Shown here: in pieces, positions 1 to 9,315 of the stretch
How the letters are laid out: every line of letters begins with the position of its first letter
Numbering within the stretch: the first letter of the stretch is position 1
Origin: Thiobacillus denitrificans
Lineage (GTDB): Bacteria; Pseudomonadota; Gammaproteobacteria; Burkholderiales; Thiobacillaceae
Assembly (NCBI GenBank): GCA_002424845.1
Contig: DILD01000083.1
Coordinates: forward strand, 1 to 21,658
Length of the DNA: 21,658 nt
Direction: 5' to 3'
Position numbers and translations under genes: made by a program
The notes under the pieces: model-generated
What the model saw: the letters and a program-made list of their open reading frames with translations, nothing else
The model's database searches: none
What the model was told of the DNA's origin: nothing

Positions 1-226
1 CTTCGTCGCACAGGCCGGCGCCGGCAACCATCGTGTCGTGCACATGGGCGTCGACCGAATCGCCCAGGTCGATTGCCGCCGCGATGCCGCCCTGCGCCCA
101 GTCGCTGGCGCCATCGGTCATCTGGCGCTTGGTGACAATGGCGACGCGGCGCTGGTCGGCGAGCCTGAGTGCGGTGGTCAGCGCGGCGAGGCCGCTACCG
201 AGGATGAGGACGTCGTGTCTGTACAT
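1..226 (-). CDS. nadB: L-aspartate oxidase, N-terminal part (cut by window edge)
   Basis: NadB is the FAD flavoenzyme that oxidises L-aspartate to iminoaspartate, the first step of de novo NAD synthesis in the cytoplasm. The first 75 residues are visible, from an ATG at 226. They begin MYRHDVLILGSGLAALTTAL, an N-terminal dinucleotide-binding fold with GSGLA at about residues 10-14. The family-typical stretch DWAQGGIAAAI follows near residues 42-52, then HVHDTMVAGAGLCDE, which is characteristic of NadB and succinate dehydrogenase-type flavoproteins. The gene runs off the left edge, so the catalytic and C-terminal helical domains are not visible. It is divergent from rpoE with 139 bases between the starts. 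Divergent or adjacent nadB and rpoE are common in proteobacteria. A weak TATCAT element at 239-244 (minus) is a possible -10 for nadB. Confidence 0.93.
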   Translation of the reverse strand, partial: MYRHDVLILGSGLAALTTALRLADQRRVAIVTKRQMTDGASDWAQGGIAAAIDLGDSVDAHVHDTMVAGAGLCDE

Positions 227-281
227 GATTGTCGGCGGATGATAACAGCCTTGAGGCGCCCCTGAATCACTTGTCGGGGAT

Positions 282-309
282 GAACTTTTTTGCCCGGACC
301 CAATCCATA
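282..309 (+). promoter_or_regulatory. Putative sigma-E-type promoter of rpoE
   Basis: GAACTT (282-287) is followed by a 16-base spacer and TCCATA (304-309). This resembles the sigma-E promoter pattern GGAACTT-N16-TCnAA, with the first G of the -35 changed to T. A start would lie near 315, about 50 bases before the chosen rpoE ATG. The spacer begins with a T-run, as in many sigma-E promoters. The position directly in front of rpoE fits autoregulation, which is known for this family. Seen: motif and spacing. Inferred: function. Confidence 0.55.
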
Positions 310-329
310 CGCTGGAAGGTGCGGTCACG

Positions 330-335
330 TATACT
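330..335 (+). promoter_or_regulatory. Possible housekeeping -10 element upstream of rpoE
   Basis: TATACT at 330-335 matches a sigma-70 -10 hexamer in five of six positions, but no convincing -35 hexamer lies about 17 bases upstream. If used, transcription would start near 342, leaving a leader of about 24 bases before the ATG at 366 and almost none before the upstream in-frame ATG at 348. This argues weakly for the 366 start. Confidence 0.25.
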
Positions 336-365
336 TTCGCCATAATCATGACGAAGCAGGGAGAT

Positions 366-962
366 ATGTCGGACCGCGAACTGGATCAGGTATTGGTCGA
401 ACGCGCCCAGCAGGGCGACAAGCGTGCTTTCGAGCTGTTGGTGATCAAGTATCACCGCAAGCTCGGGCGGCTGTTGTCGCGCATGGTGCGTGACGCGGCG
501 GAGGTGGAAGATATTACGCAGGAAGCCTTTATCAAGGCGTATCGCGCCCTGCCTGGATTTCGGGGCGAAAGCGCGTTTTACACCTGGCTGTATCGCATCG
601 CTGTTAACACAGCCAAGAATTACCTGGTGGCGTACAAGCGCCAGCCCGTGTCGAGCGACGTCCAGGCGGAAGACGCGGAAAATTACGAAGAAGGCGATCT
701 GTTGCGCGACATCGCCACGCCGGAAGCGGAACTTCAGACCAAACAGATCGCCCAAGCAGTCAATGAGGCGGTCGACGCGCTGCCGGAAGAATTGAGGACG
801 GCCATTACGCTGCGTGAAATCGAAGGCATGAGCTACGAAGAAATCGCCCAGATGATGGAATGTCCGATCGGTACCGTGCGCTCGCGGATTTTTCGGGCAC
901 GCGAGGCCATTGCGGAAAAGATACGCCCGATGCTGGGCACCAGTCAGGATAAAAGGTGGTAA
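366..962 (+). CDS. rpoE: RNA polymerase sigma-E factor (ECF, RpoE/AlgU type)
   Basis: Envelope-stress extracytoplasmic-function sigma factor of 198 residues, which directs RNA polymerase to promoters for outer-membrane and periplasmic quality-control genes. The sigma-2 region covers about residues 20-90 and contains the near-diagnostic RpoE stretch DITQEAFIKAYRAL (49-62) followed by SAFYTWLYRIAVNTAKNYL. The sigma-4 helix-turn-helix covers about 130-185, with SYEEIAQMMECPIGTVRSRI. An in-frame ATG at 348 would add six residues (MTKQGD). The ATG at 366 was chosen because AGGGAG (358-363) lies just before it, although unusually close, and because RpoE proteins usually start near MSDRE. The next gene, rseA, starts three bases after the stop and encodes its anti-sigma factor, which confirms the assignment. 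Regulation is probably by the sigma-E-like promoter at 282-309. Confidence 0.95.
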   Translation: MSDRELDQVLVERAQQGDKRAFELLVIKYHRKLGRLLSRMVRDAAEVEDITQEAFIKAYRALPGFRGESAFYTWLYRIAVNTAKNYLVAYKRQPVSSDVQAEDAENYEEGDLLRDIATPEAELQTKQIAQAVNEAVDALPEELRTAITLREIEGMSYEEIAQMMECPIGTVRSRIFRAREAIAEKIRPMLGTSQDKRW

Positions 963-965
963 GCC

Positions 966-1508
966 ATGTCAGCACTTCGTAAACTTGATACGCATTTCAC
1001 GGCCGGCCAGGACGCGCTCGACCCCAGACAAACGCTGTCGGCGGCACTCGACAATGAAACGGATCATGCCGAGACCGAGGTTTGTCTCGGCGCACTGAAG
1101 CGCGATGAAGTCTTGCGGCAAAGCTGGTCCGAATACCACCTGATCGGAGACCTGATGCGCGGCATGGCGCCGGCATCGGACGATTTCATGGCGCGATTCT
1201 CGGCACAACTGGCCACCGAGCCGACCGTGCTTGCCCCGCGCCGCAGTGTCTGGCCGCAGCGGGTTGCCGTGGCGTCATTTGCCTCGCTCGCGGTGTGGGG
1301 GGTGGTCTCCGTTACCGGCTGGATGTCGGAAACCCCATCCAGTCCACAAATGGTGGTTGCACCCGGCTTTGAGCAGGCAGCGCTGGAGAATGAACAGGCC
1401 GCCGACAACCCTCTCGTCCCCTATATGGTGGCGCATCAGGAGTTTGCTCCCATGGCGGTGGCCTCGCCTTATCAGCGAGCGGTGGCGGTTGTGGTGGAGC
1501 CGCGCTGA
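966..1508 (+). CDS. rseA: Anti-sigma-E factor RseA (MucA family)
   Basis: Single-pass inner-membrane protein of 180 residues whose cytoplasmic N-terminal domain binds and inhibits sigma-E until regulated proteolysis releases it. Residues 23-66 (LSAALDNE, then CLGALKRDEVLRQSWSEYHL, then IGDLMRG) match the RseA N-terminal domain, including the conserved W-x2-YHLIGD motif. A hydrophobic segment at about 98-119 is the transmembrane helix, followed by a roughly 60-residue periplasmic tail that RseB would bind. About 20 residues precede the usual LSA-type start of the domain, a little longer than in many homologues. The start at 966 has a good AGGTGG ribosome site at 954-959. Its TGA overlaps the rseB ATG (TGATG), which implies translational coupling. 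Confidence 0.9.
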   Translation: MSALRKLDTHFTAGQDALDPRQTLSAALDNETDHAETEVCLGALKRDEVLRQSWSEYHLIGDLMRGMAPASDDFMARFSAQLATEPTVLAPRRSVWPQRVAVASFASLAVWGVVSVTGWMSETPSSPQMVVAPGFEQAALENEQAADNPLVPYMVAHQEFAPMAVASPYQRAVAVVVEPR

Positions 1509-2464
1509 TGCGGGCGGCGTCTGTATGGCATCGCAGCGGGCTGATCGCGGGGATTGGCGGGTTGCTGATGCTGTCCGGGGGGGCGTTTGCCGATACCGAG
1601 CTTGACTGGCTCAAACGTGCCGCCACTGCAGCCAAACAACAGAACTACAGTGGCGTGTATGTGTACCATCAGGGCGAACACGTCGAAGTACTGCGGGTGT
1701 TGCACCGCATCGATGCGAACGGGGAACAGGAAAAGGTCGAAGTTCTGGACGGCGCCCCCCGCCATTTCCTGCGCATCAATAATGATGTTTATTGTCATTT
1801 GCAGGATGGCAAGCATGTGCGCCTGGAGCGCAATACGTCGCGTCGTTTTTTCCCGGCCTTGCTGCCGGCCGACCCCACAGGCCTGCTCGAATACTACGAG
1901 GCCAAGTTTGGCGGCACGGAGCGTGTGGCTGGAAGATCCGCCCAGGTGATGAAACTGGAGCCGCGCGATGGCTATCGCCATGCCTACAACCTGTGGCTGG
2001 ACAAGCAGACAGGATTGCCGCTGAAGTCGCGTATCGTCAACAGCCATGGCAGCGTGGTGTCCATGTTCGTTTTCTCGGAAATCCAGATTGGCAAGGCGCC
2101 TGATATCCAGTTGTTTCATAACAACCTGGCGGGTAAGCAAATCCAGCAAGCCCGGCTCGATACGCCGGTCGACGCCACCTGGAGCGTGACGCCGCCTCCG
2201 GGGTTTGAGCAGGTTCAGGTGGCCGTGCGCCCGTTCCCAGGTAAAAAAGCACCGGTCACCCATATGGTTTTTTCGGATGGTTTGAGCGTGCTGTCATTGT
2301 TTGTCGAACCGGTCGATCCCAGGATTCAGCGTTTGCGGGGGCTGTCGGCTGAAGGTGCGATCGGCGCTTATGCGCGCGAGATCGATGGCCACAATGTGAC
2401 GACCATGGGCGAAGTACCAGGCATGGCACTGATCGAGACCGGAAATTCGGTGAAAAGAAAGTAA
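1508..2464 (+). CDS. rseB: Sigma-E regulatory protein RseB/MucB
   Basis: Periplasmic regulator of 318 residues that binds the periplasmic part of RseA, shields it from DegS-type cleavage, and senses mislocalised lipopolysaccharide or lipoprotein. A signal peptide is clear: basic start MRAASVWHR, hydrophobic core, then GGAFA with likely cleavage after residue 28. The mature part begins DTELDWLKRAATAAKQQNYS and continues GVYVYHQGEHVEVLRVLHRI, typical of the LolA/LolB-like N-terminal domain of the MucB/RseB family. The C-terminal domain includes HMVFSDGLSVLSLFVEP. Length fits the family (about 310-350). It overlaps the rseA stop by one base and has GGAG at 1496-1499 as ribosome site. A G7 run at 1577-1583 lies in the signal-peptide coding region. 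Confidence 0.93.
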   Translation: MRAASVWHRSGLIAGIGGLLMLSGGAFADTELDWLKRAATAAKQQNYSGVYVYHQGEHVEVLRVLHRIDANGEQEKVEVLDGAPRHFLRINNDVYCHLQDGKHVRLERNTSRRFFPALLPADPTGLLEYYEAKFGGTERVAGRSAQVMKLEPRDGYRHAYNLWLDKQTGLPLKSRIVNSHGSVVSMFVFSEIQIGKAPDIQLFHNNLAGKQIQQARLDTPVDATWSVTPPPGFEQVQVAVRPFPGKKAPVTHMVFSDGLSVLSLFVEPVDPRIQRLRGLSAEGAIGAYAREIDGHNVTTMGEVPGMALIETGNSVKRK

Positions 2465-2471
2465 GCCTGCC

Positions 2472-2912
2472 ATGCTCGAGCAAACCGTTGAGGTCATGCA
2501 AGCCACACCGGACGGCATCTGGGTACGGGCTGTCGAACCGTCCGGCTGCGGCACTTGCGGAGGGCGGGGCTGCTCATCGCGCCGGATTGCCGAATTGTTC
2601 CAGCGCAAGCCTCGCCTGTTCCAGGTTGATTGCGACCTGTCGCTTGCTCCAGGCGACCGCGTCGTGGTCGGTATTGCCGATGGCAGCGTGCTGAAAAGCG
2701 CATTGCGCGTTTATGGCTTCCCCTTGGCCATGATGCTGGGGGGGGCGCTGTTGGCCCAAGCCGTACAGCCAGGTGACGGGCCGGCTTTGATCGGTATGTT
2801 GCTGGGGGGCGTGGCGGGATGGTTGGCCGCTCGGGGCGGGCGAATGAAGCGTCCGACCGTGCTCAGGCGTGAAGCGTGTTCTTTATCGAATCTGGTAAGG
2901 GAGCAGTCATGA
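2472..2912 (+). CDS. rseC: SoxR-reducing / sigma-E regulatory membrane protein RseC (MucC)
   Basis: Inner-membrane protein of 146 residues of the RseC/MucC family, linked in enterobacteria to reduction of SoxR and to modulation of the sigma-E response. The N-terminal cytoplasmic part carries CGTCGGRGC, giving Cys26, Cys29 and Cys34 in the family C-x2-C-x4-C arrangement, with one more cysteine at residue 54. Two hydrophobic helices follow at about 78-97 and 102-120. The position between rseB and mucD is the usual one. The stop TGA overlaps the mucD ATG (ATGATG). A run of eight G at 2738-2745 falls in the codons of the first transmembrane helix. The precise role in this organism is not shown by the sequence. 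Confidence 0.85.
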   Translation: MLEQTVEVMQATPDGIWVRAVEPSGCGTCGGRGCSSRRIAELFQRKPRLFQVDCDLSLAPGDRVVVGIADGSVLKSALRVYGFPLAMMLGGALLAQAVQPGDGPALIGMLLGGVAGWLAARGGRMKRPTVLRREACSLSNLVREQS

Positions 2913-4297
2913 TGAAAAAGGCTCTGGCCGCGGTAGCGCTGGTGTTTGCCTTGTCAACGCCAGCCTTGGCAAAGGAAGTGGTGGATGTGGCCGATCTGGT
3001 TGAAAAACATGGCCCTGCGGTGGTTAACATCAGCACCACCAAGCTGGTGAAGCGCGGCAGCGAACGCTTTCCTTTTGCCGTGCCCAATGATGACGACATG
3101 CAGGAGTTCTTCCGTCGTTTCTTCCCGGGTGTGCCCGATGCACGCGGGCCGATGCGCGAGATTCCGGCGCGCGGCGCGGGTTCCGGTTTCATCGTCAGCC
3201 ATGACGGCTACATTCTGACCAATGCCCACGTGGTGAATGATGCGGACGAAGTCGAAGTCAAGCTGATCGACAAACGCAAGTTCATTGCCAGGGTGATCGG
3301 CGCCGACAGCCGCACGGATGTCGCAGTGATCAAGATTACCGCCAGCAGCCTGCCTGTCGTCACACTGGGCGACCCTGCCAAGCTGCGTGTCGGCGAGGCG
3401 GTGGCGGCGATCGGATCGCCGTTCGGTTTCGAGAATTCGGTCACTGCGGGCATCGTTTCGGCCAAGGGGCGCTCGCTGCCGTCGGAAAGCTATGTGCCCT
3501 ATATCCAGACTGATGTGCCGATCAATCCAGGCAACTCGGGCGGGCCGCTGTTCAACATGAAAGGCGAGGTGGTCGGGATCAATTCGCAAATTTACAGTCG
3601 AAGCGGCGGCTATCAGGGCGTGTCGTTCGCCATTCCCATTGATATCGCGATGGAAGTTGCCGGGCAATTGAAGCGCACTGGCAAGGTCTCGCGCGGCTGG
3701 CTGGGCGTGGTGATCCAGGAAGTGACGGCTGATCTTGCCGATTCGTTCGGACTGGATCGCCCGCGCGGCGCACTGATTGCGCAGGTGCAGCCGGAAAGTC
3801 CCGCAGAAAAATCAGGCTTGCAGGCGTCCGACGTGATTCTTGTGTTTGACGGCAAACTGGTGGAGAACTCCGGCGATCTGCCACGCATGGTCGGTATGAC
3901 TCGGCCAGGAGCGAAAATCCCGGTTCAGGTTTGGCGCAAGGGCAGGATGCAGGCCGTGACCGTGGTGCTGGATGAAATGCCGGGTGAGGAAGTACTCGCT
4001 GGCAAGGAGAGCAGGACCTATTCGAGGGGCGGGCTGGCGCTTTCCGAACTGACGGCCGACCAGCGGCGCGAGCTTCGGATCGATCACGGACTGCTGGTGG
4101 AAGAAGTGACCGGCGATGCTGCACGTGCGGGTATTCGCGTCGGCGACGTGATACTGGCGGTGAACAACGCCAAGGTCGCCACGGTCGAGGCCTTCCGCCG
4201 GGCAATTGCCGTAGTTGCCAAGGGCAAGAGCGCAGCGATCCTGATCCGGCGCGGTGAGGGCTCGCTGTATATTCCGCTGAAGATTTCGGGTGAGTAA
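2909..4297 (+). CDS. mucD: Periplasmic serine protease MucD (DegP/HtrA family, Do type)
   Basis: Periplasmic HtrA protease/chaperone of 462 residues that degrades misfolded envelope proteins; its clustering with rpoE is characteristic. A signal peptide MMKKALAAVALVFALSTPAL ends with likely cleavage after Ala21 (ALA/KE). The trypsin-like domain shows a complete catalytic triad: His107 in TNAHVV, Asp137 in SRTDVAVIK and Ser210 in NPGNSGGPLF. Two PDZ domains follow, at about 250-345 and 370-455 (AARAGIRVGDVILAVNNAKV in the second). An upstream in-frame GTG at 2876 exists, but the ATG at 2909 has GGGAG at the right distance and begins exactly at the signal peptide. The gene overlaps rseC at its start and the small glutaredoxin-like gene at its end (8 bases). 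Confidence 0.95.
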   Translation: MMKKALAAVALVFALSTPALAKEVVDVADLVEKHGPAVVNISTTKLVKRGSERFPFAVPNDDDMQEFFRRFFPGVPDARGPMREIPARGAGSGFIVSHDGYILTNAHVVNDADEVEVKLIDKRKFIARVIGADSRTDVAVIKITASSLPVVTLGDPAKLRVGEAVAAIGSPFGFENSVTAGIVSAKGRSLPSESYVPYIQTDVPINPGNSGGPLFNMKGEVVGINSQIYSRSGGYQGVSFAIPIDIAMEVAGQLKRTGKVSRGWLGVVIQEVTADLADSFGLDRPRGALIAQVQPESPAEKSGLQASDVILVFDGKLVENSGDLPRMVGMTRPGAKIPVQVWRKGRMQAVTVVLDEMPGEEVLAGKESRTYSRGGLALSELTADQRRELRIDHGLLVEEVTGDAARAGIRVGDVILAVNNAKVATVEAFRRAIAVVAKGKSAAILIRRGEGSLYIPLKISGE

Positions 4298-4535
4298 GAC
4301 GCTTACGCTCTATACCCGGGCGGGCTGCCCGTTGTGCGATGACATGGTGGTCGCGCTGAGGCCCTTGATCGCGGCGAGCGGGCACCATCTGCAGGAACTC
4401 GACGTGGATGCCGATTTGGCGCTGAAAGCCCGTTTCGGCTGGGATGTGCCGCTCCTGTTCGATGGCGAACGCGAAATCTGCCGCCATTTCCCCGACTCCG
4501 GCGCGCTGCATAACTGGTTCGCCGTAAACGCCTGA
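4290..4535 (+). CDS. Small glutaredoxin-like thiol-redox protein (DUF836 type)
   Basis: A protein of 81 residues with a thioredoxin-like fold. The N-terminal strand LTLYTRAGCPLCDD contains a CPLC redox motif (Cys13, Cys16). The cis-proline signature VP (53-54) follows, in the stretch WDVPLLFDGE. This matches the small glutaredoxin-like family found after mucD and before lepA in many beta- and gammaproteobacteria. The start is a GTG at 4290 that overlaps the end of mucD by eight bases, so translation is probably coupled. The thiol partner is unknown. The location next to rseC and lepB suggests envelope or stress-linked redox work, but that is inference. Confidence 0.82.
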   Translation: MSKTLTLYTRAGCPLCDDMVVALRPLIAASGHHLQELDVDADLALKARFGWDVPLLFDGEREICRHFPDSGALHNWFAVNA

Positions 4536-4542
4536 TTTCCGT

Positions 4543-4548
4543 TAAAAT
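4543..4548 (+). promoter_or_regulatory. Possible -10 element for an internal lepA promoter
   Basis: TAAAAT at 4543-4548 lies in the 64-base gap between the glutaredoxin-like gene and lepA, inside the context GTTAAAATTCGCGG often seen at betaproteobacterial starts. No clear -35 hexamer is present at the expected distance. It may let the lepA-pdxJ part be expressed independently of the stress module. Confidence 0.28.
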
Positions 4549-4572
4549 TCGCGGTCTTATCGCATCCTTGAC

Positions 4573-4592
4573 CGGGCACGGAAGCGTGCCCG
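4573..4592 (+). terminator. GC-rich hairpin with T-rich tail before lepA (terminator or attenuator)
   Basis: GGGCACG (4574-4580) pairs perfectly with CGTGCCC (4585-4591) around a GAAG loop. An extra C-G pair (4573/4592) gives eight base pairs. The tail is GTTTTGTTG. The hairpin ends eight bases before the lepA GTG start, so it covers the place where a ribosome site would be. It could be a weak intrinsic terminator separating the sigma-E module from lepA, or a translational control structure. The structure is seen; its role is inferred. Confidence 0.4.
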
Positions 4593-4599
4593 TTTTGTT

Positions 4600-6399
<1,800 letters not shown>

Positions 6400-6401
6400 A
6401 C

Positions 6402-7211
6402 ATGAATTTTGCGCTGATTTTGTTTATCGCACTTGTTGTTACTGGCAGCATCTGGCTGCTGGATGTACTGGTGCTGAAGCGTGGTCGTGACCGGGACGTG
6501 CCGGAGCCGTTACTGGTCGAATATGCCAAGAGCTTCTTCCCGGTCATCCTGGTCGTTTTCGGTCTGCGTTCATTTCTGGTCGAGCCGTTCAAGATTCCGT
6601 CCGGATCGATGATGCCAACCTTGCTGATCGGCGACTTTATTCTGGTCAACAAATACACCTATGGCATTCGGTTGCCGGTGATCAACAAGAAAGTGGTGCC
6701 GCTCAGTAATCCCGAGCGTGGCGATGTCATCGTGTTTCGTTACCCGGCGGACCCGGGCCTCGATTACATCAAACGTGTGGTTGGCGTCCCGGGCGACGTG
6801 GTTGAATACCGCGGCAAGCAGCTCAGCATCAACGGCCAGCCGATACGTACCGTCAATACCGGTACCTACAGCTATGTCAGCAATGGCCTCAACTACATCA
6901 CTGCCACGGTGTACGACGAATATCTCAGCGATGTGGGGCACACCATGATGATCGAGTCTGACAAACCCCCGGTCAATGTACGACAGGTGGTGGACTTTCC
7001 TAATCGTGACAGCTGCTCATACAATGTCGACGGCGAGGGCTTCGTCTGCCGGGTGCCGGATGGACACTATTTTTCGATGGGTGATAATCGCGATGCCAGC
7101 GGCGATAGTCGTTACTGGGGATTCGTTCCCGATGAGAACATCGTCGGCAAGGCTTTTTTCATCTGGATGAACTTCGATCATCTTGGCCGTATCGGCTCAA
7201 TCATTCGATAA
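6402..7211 (+). CDS. lepB: Signal peptidase I
   Basis: Membrane-bound serine-lysine protease that removes signal peptides from exported proteins on the periplasmic face. The protein has 269 residues and starts MNFALILFIALVVTGSIWLL, the first transmembrane helix, with a second hydrophobic segment at about 45-60. The nucleophile Ser69 lies in IPSGSMMPTLL and the general base Lys124 in DYIKRVVGVPGD. The later conserved box SMGDNRDASGDSRYWGFV is present. The ATG at 6402, two bases after the lepA stop, was chosen over longer in-frame extensions that would read back into lepA. Coupling with lepA and rnc is the usual arrangement. Confidence 0.96.
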   Translation: MNFALILFIALVVTGSIWLLDVLVLKRGRDRDVPEPLLVEYAKSFFPVILVVFGLRSFLVEPFKIPSGSMMPTLLIGDFILVNKYTYGIRLPVINKKVVPLSNPERGDVIVFRYPADPGLDYIKRVVGVPGDVVEYRGKQLSINGQPIRTVNTGTYSYVSNGLNYITATVYDEYLSDVGHTMMIESDKPPVNVRQVVDFPNRDSCSYNVDGEGFVCRVPDGHYFSMGDNRDASGDSRYWGFVPDENIVGKAFFIWMNFDHLGRIGSIIR

Positions 7212-7220
7212 GGACTCACC

Positions 7221-7622
7221 ATGCACACTGCTAGCTCCATGAAATCCCGTCAACGCGGACTCGGCATGATCGGCTTTCTGTTTATGGCCGGGGCCTTTGG
7301 CGTCGTTGTGACGCTGGCATTGAAACTGATACCGGCCTACATCGATTACTTCACCCTGAAGAAAATTCTTGTCACCATAAGCGGGGATTCCAGCAGCGCC
7401 ACCAAGAGCAATGCCGAGTTGCGCGAAGATTTTTCACGACGCGCCAAAATTGACAATGTGAAAGTGGTTACGCCGGAGGAACTCGTCATTGATCGTTCCG
7501 GTGGCGCTCCGGTCATCTCGGTGGATTACGAGTACCGCGCCCCGCTCGTCGCCAACGTCAGGCTGGTGGTCGATTTCAGCGCCAGCTCCGACCCCAACGC
7601 CACGCCCGCCCAGGTTGAATAA
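7221..7622 (+). CDS. DUF4845 family membrane protein of unknown function
   Basis: A protein of 133 residues with a type IV pilin-like N-terminus: a basic segment (SMKSRQRGLGMIGFLFMAGA) followed by one hydrophobic helix at about 14-37, then a soluble domain that would lie outside the cytoplasm. Length, position between lepB and rnc, and sequence (KLIPAYIDYFTLKKIL) match the DUF4845 family found at this locus in beta- and gammaproteobacteria. A clear AAGGA ribosome site is at 7210-7214. The function is not established. Its constant company with signal peptidase and RNase III suggests either envelope work or simple operon inheritance. Confidence 0.8.
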   Translation: MHTASSMKSRQRGLGMIGFLFMAGAFGVVVTLALKLIPAYIDYFTLKKILVTISGDSSSATKSNAELREDFSRRAKIDNVKVVTPEELVIDRSGGAPVISVDYEYRAPLVANVRLVVDFSASSDPNATPAQVE

Positions 7623-7626
7623 TCCC

Positions 7627-8295
7627 GTGCTGACCCAGCGCCTGCAACAGGCGCTGGGATACACCTTCATTCGGGCAGATCTCCTGACGCAGGCGCTTAC
7701 GCACCGTAGCTACGGATCAGTCAACAACGAGCGGCTCGAATTTCTTGGCGATTCGGTACTGAACTGCACCGTTGCCCGTACATTGTATGACGCGTTTCCC
7801 GACTTGCCGGAGGGCAGCTTGTCGCGCTTGCGTGCCAATCTGGTGCGCCAGGAAACCCTGGCTGACATCGCAGCCGGCCTGCGGCTTGGGGACAGCCTGC
7901 GTTTGGGCGAAGGTGAACTCAAAAGTGGCGGCTTTCGTCGGCCTTCGATTCTGGCCGATGCCCTTGAATCCTTGTTTGGAGCAGTTTTCCTGGATGCCGG
8001 GTTCGATGCTGCGCAAGGTGTGGTGCGTGGCTTGTTCGATCCTCTGGTGGCGAAGATCGATCCCAAGGCTTCTGGCAAGGACCCCAAGACACAATTGCAG
8101 GAAATGCTGCAATCGCGCCGCCTGCCACTGCCGGACTACCGACTGGTCGACACCGAGGGTGAGGCGCACGACCAGAGTTTCATCGTCGAATGCGTGCTGG
8201 CCAAACCCGTAATCAACACGCGTGGCGTAGGCAAAAGCCGGCGCGCTGCCGAACAGGAGGCCGCACGCCAGGCGTGCGAGCAGTTGCAAAAATGA
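7627..8295 (+). CDS. rnc: Ribonuclease III
   Basis: Double-strand-specific endoribonuclease of 222 residues that processes rRNA precursors and structured mRNAs. The RNase III signature NERLEFLGDS is at 34-43. Metal-site acidic residues are Glu38 and Asp42, plus Asp111 and Glu114 in LADALESLFGAVFLDAG. A double-stranded RNA-binding domain fills about 153-221 (DPKTQLQEMLQ, later GVGKSRRAAEQEAARQACEQ). The start is GTG at 7627, four bases after the DUF4845 stop. This gives the expected length; no ATG in the frame lies nearby in the right context. The stop overlaps the era ATG (ATGA). Confidence 0.95.
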   Translation: MLTQRLQQALGYTFIRADLLTQALTHRSYGSVNNERLEFLGDSVLNCTVARTLYDAFPDLPEGSLSRLRANLVRQETLADIAAGLRLGDSLRLGEGELKSGGFRRPSILADALESLFGAVFLDAGFDAAQGVVRGLFDPLVAKIDPKASGKDPKTQLQEMLQSRRLPLPDYRLVDTEGEAHDQSFIVECVLAKPVINTRGVGKSRRAAEQEAARQACEQLQK

Positions 8296-9176
8296 GCGAA
8301 TTCAAGTGCGGCCTGATCGCCATTGTCGGGCGTCCCAACGTCGGCAAGTCGACGCTGCTTAACCGGATTGTCGGACAGAAAGTCAGCATTACCTCGCGCA
8401 AGGCGCAGACCACGCGCCATCGGGTAATGGGTATCCACACCACCGACGAAGCACAGTTCGTCTTCGTCGATACGCCGGGCTTCCAGACGCGTCATACCAG
8501 TACCATGAATCGTGCAATGAACAAGCGGGTGCGCGAGACCCTGTCGGACACCGATGTGGTGATGATGCTGGTGGAGGCGGGCCGGCTGAAGAAAGAGGAT
8601 CGCCAGGTGATGGAACTGCTGCCGAAGGATCGTCCGCTGATCCTGGTGGTGAACAAGGTCGATCAAGTCAAGGATCGCGCCGAGTTGATGGCCTATCTGC
8701 AGGAAGTCGCCGCTGCACATGCATTCACCGAGATCGTTCCCGTATCAGCCAAGCAGGGCAGCAACCTCGACGAGTTGCTGAAAACCCTGCAAACCCATCT
8801 GCCGGAAAATCCGCCGCTGTTCGAGGAGGACGACGTCACCGACCAGACCGAGCGCCAACTGGCTGCCGAGCTCATCCGCGAAAAAGTGTTTCGCCTGTGC
8901 GGCGAGGAAATTCCCTACGCGGTCGCGGTCCAGATCGATAAATTCGAGGAGGAGGGTAACCTGCGCCGCATCTTCGCCACCATCCTGGTTGACCGCGACA
9001 GCCACAAGCCCATCATCATCGGCAAGGGCGGCGAGAAGCTCAAGACCATCTCCACCCAGGCACGCCTGGACATGGAACGCGCGTTCGACAGCAAGGTCTA
9101 TCTGGAAGTCTGGGTCAAGGTCAAGGGCGGCTGGGCCGACGACGTGCGCATGCTGAAATCGCTCGGACTGGATTGA
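8292..9176 (+). CDS. era: GTPase Era, 16S rRNA-binding ribosome assembly factor
   Basis: Era is an essential GTPase that binds the 3' end of 16S rRNA during 30S assembly. The 294 residues contain G1 GRPNVGKST (13-21), G2 around TTRHR (40-44), G3 DTPG (60-63), G4 NKVD (121-124) and G5 SAK (152-154). A C-terminal KH domain has the RNA-binding loop IIIGKGGEKL (241-250). The ATG at 8292 overlaps the rnc TGA, the usual rnc-era coupling. After the stop comes a 156-base gap with a long inverted repeat before recO, the largest interruption in the plus-strand run. Confidence 0.97.
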   Translation: MSEFKCGLIAIVGRPNVGKSTLLNRIVGQKVSITSRKAQTTRHRVMGIHTTDEAQFVFVDTPGFQTRHTSTMNRAMNKRVRETLSDTDVVMMLVEAGRLKKEDRQVMELLPKDRPLILVVNKVDQVKDRAELMAYLQEVAAAHAFTEIVPVSAKQGSNLDELLKTLQTHLPENPPLFEEDDVTDQTERQLAAELIREKVFRLCGEEIPYAVAVQIDKFEEEGNLRRIFATILVDRDSHKPIIIGKGGEKLKTISTQARLDMERAFDSKVYLEVWVKVKGGWADDVRMLKSLGLD

Positions 9177-9207
9177 AAATCTTCATCCGCGAATACCAAA
9201 GGGCATA

Positions 9208-9315
9208 AAGGACGCGAAGGAACGCGAAGATAAATGATTGGGGATGCGTGATCACGTAATGCACAAAAAATTCATGTTTGTGTTTTGGGTTTTTTTCGCG
9301 TTTCTTCGCGTCCTT
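9208..9315. repeat. Long imperfect inverted repeat in the era-recO gap
   Basis: The left arm at 9208-9230 and the right arm at 9293-9315 are reverse complements over 23 bases with two mismatches; both are built from GGACGCGAAG-type units. Outside the arms, ATCCGCGAA occurs at 9185-9193 on the plus strand, and its reverse complement follows the right arm, with the left copy spaced further out. Between the arms lies a perfect 10-base palindrome CGTGATCACG (9247-9256) and an A/T-rich tract. The layout resembles a mobile palindromic intergenic element or a large stem-loop. No open frame or transposase is present. Confidence 0.65.

Noticed and set aside
2876..2908. Upstream GTG start for mucD
   Set aside because: It would place eleven residues before a clean signal peptide; the ATG at 2909 has a good ribosome site and fits export.
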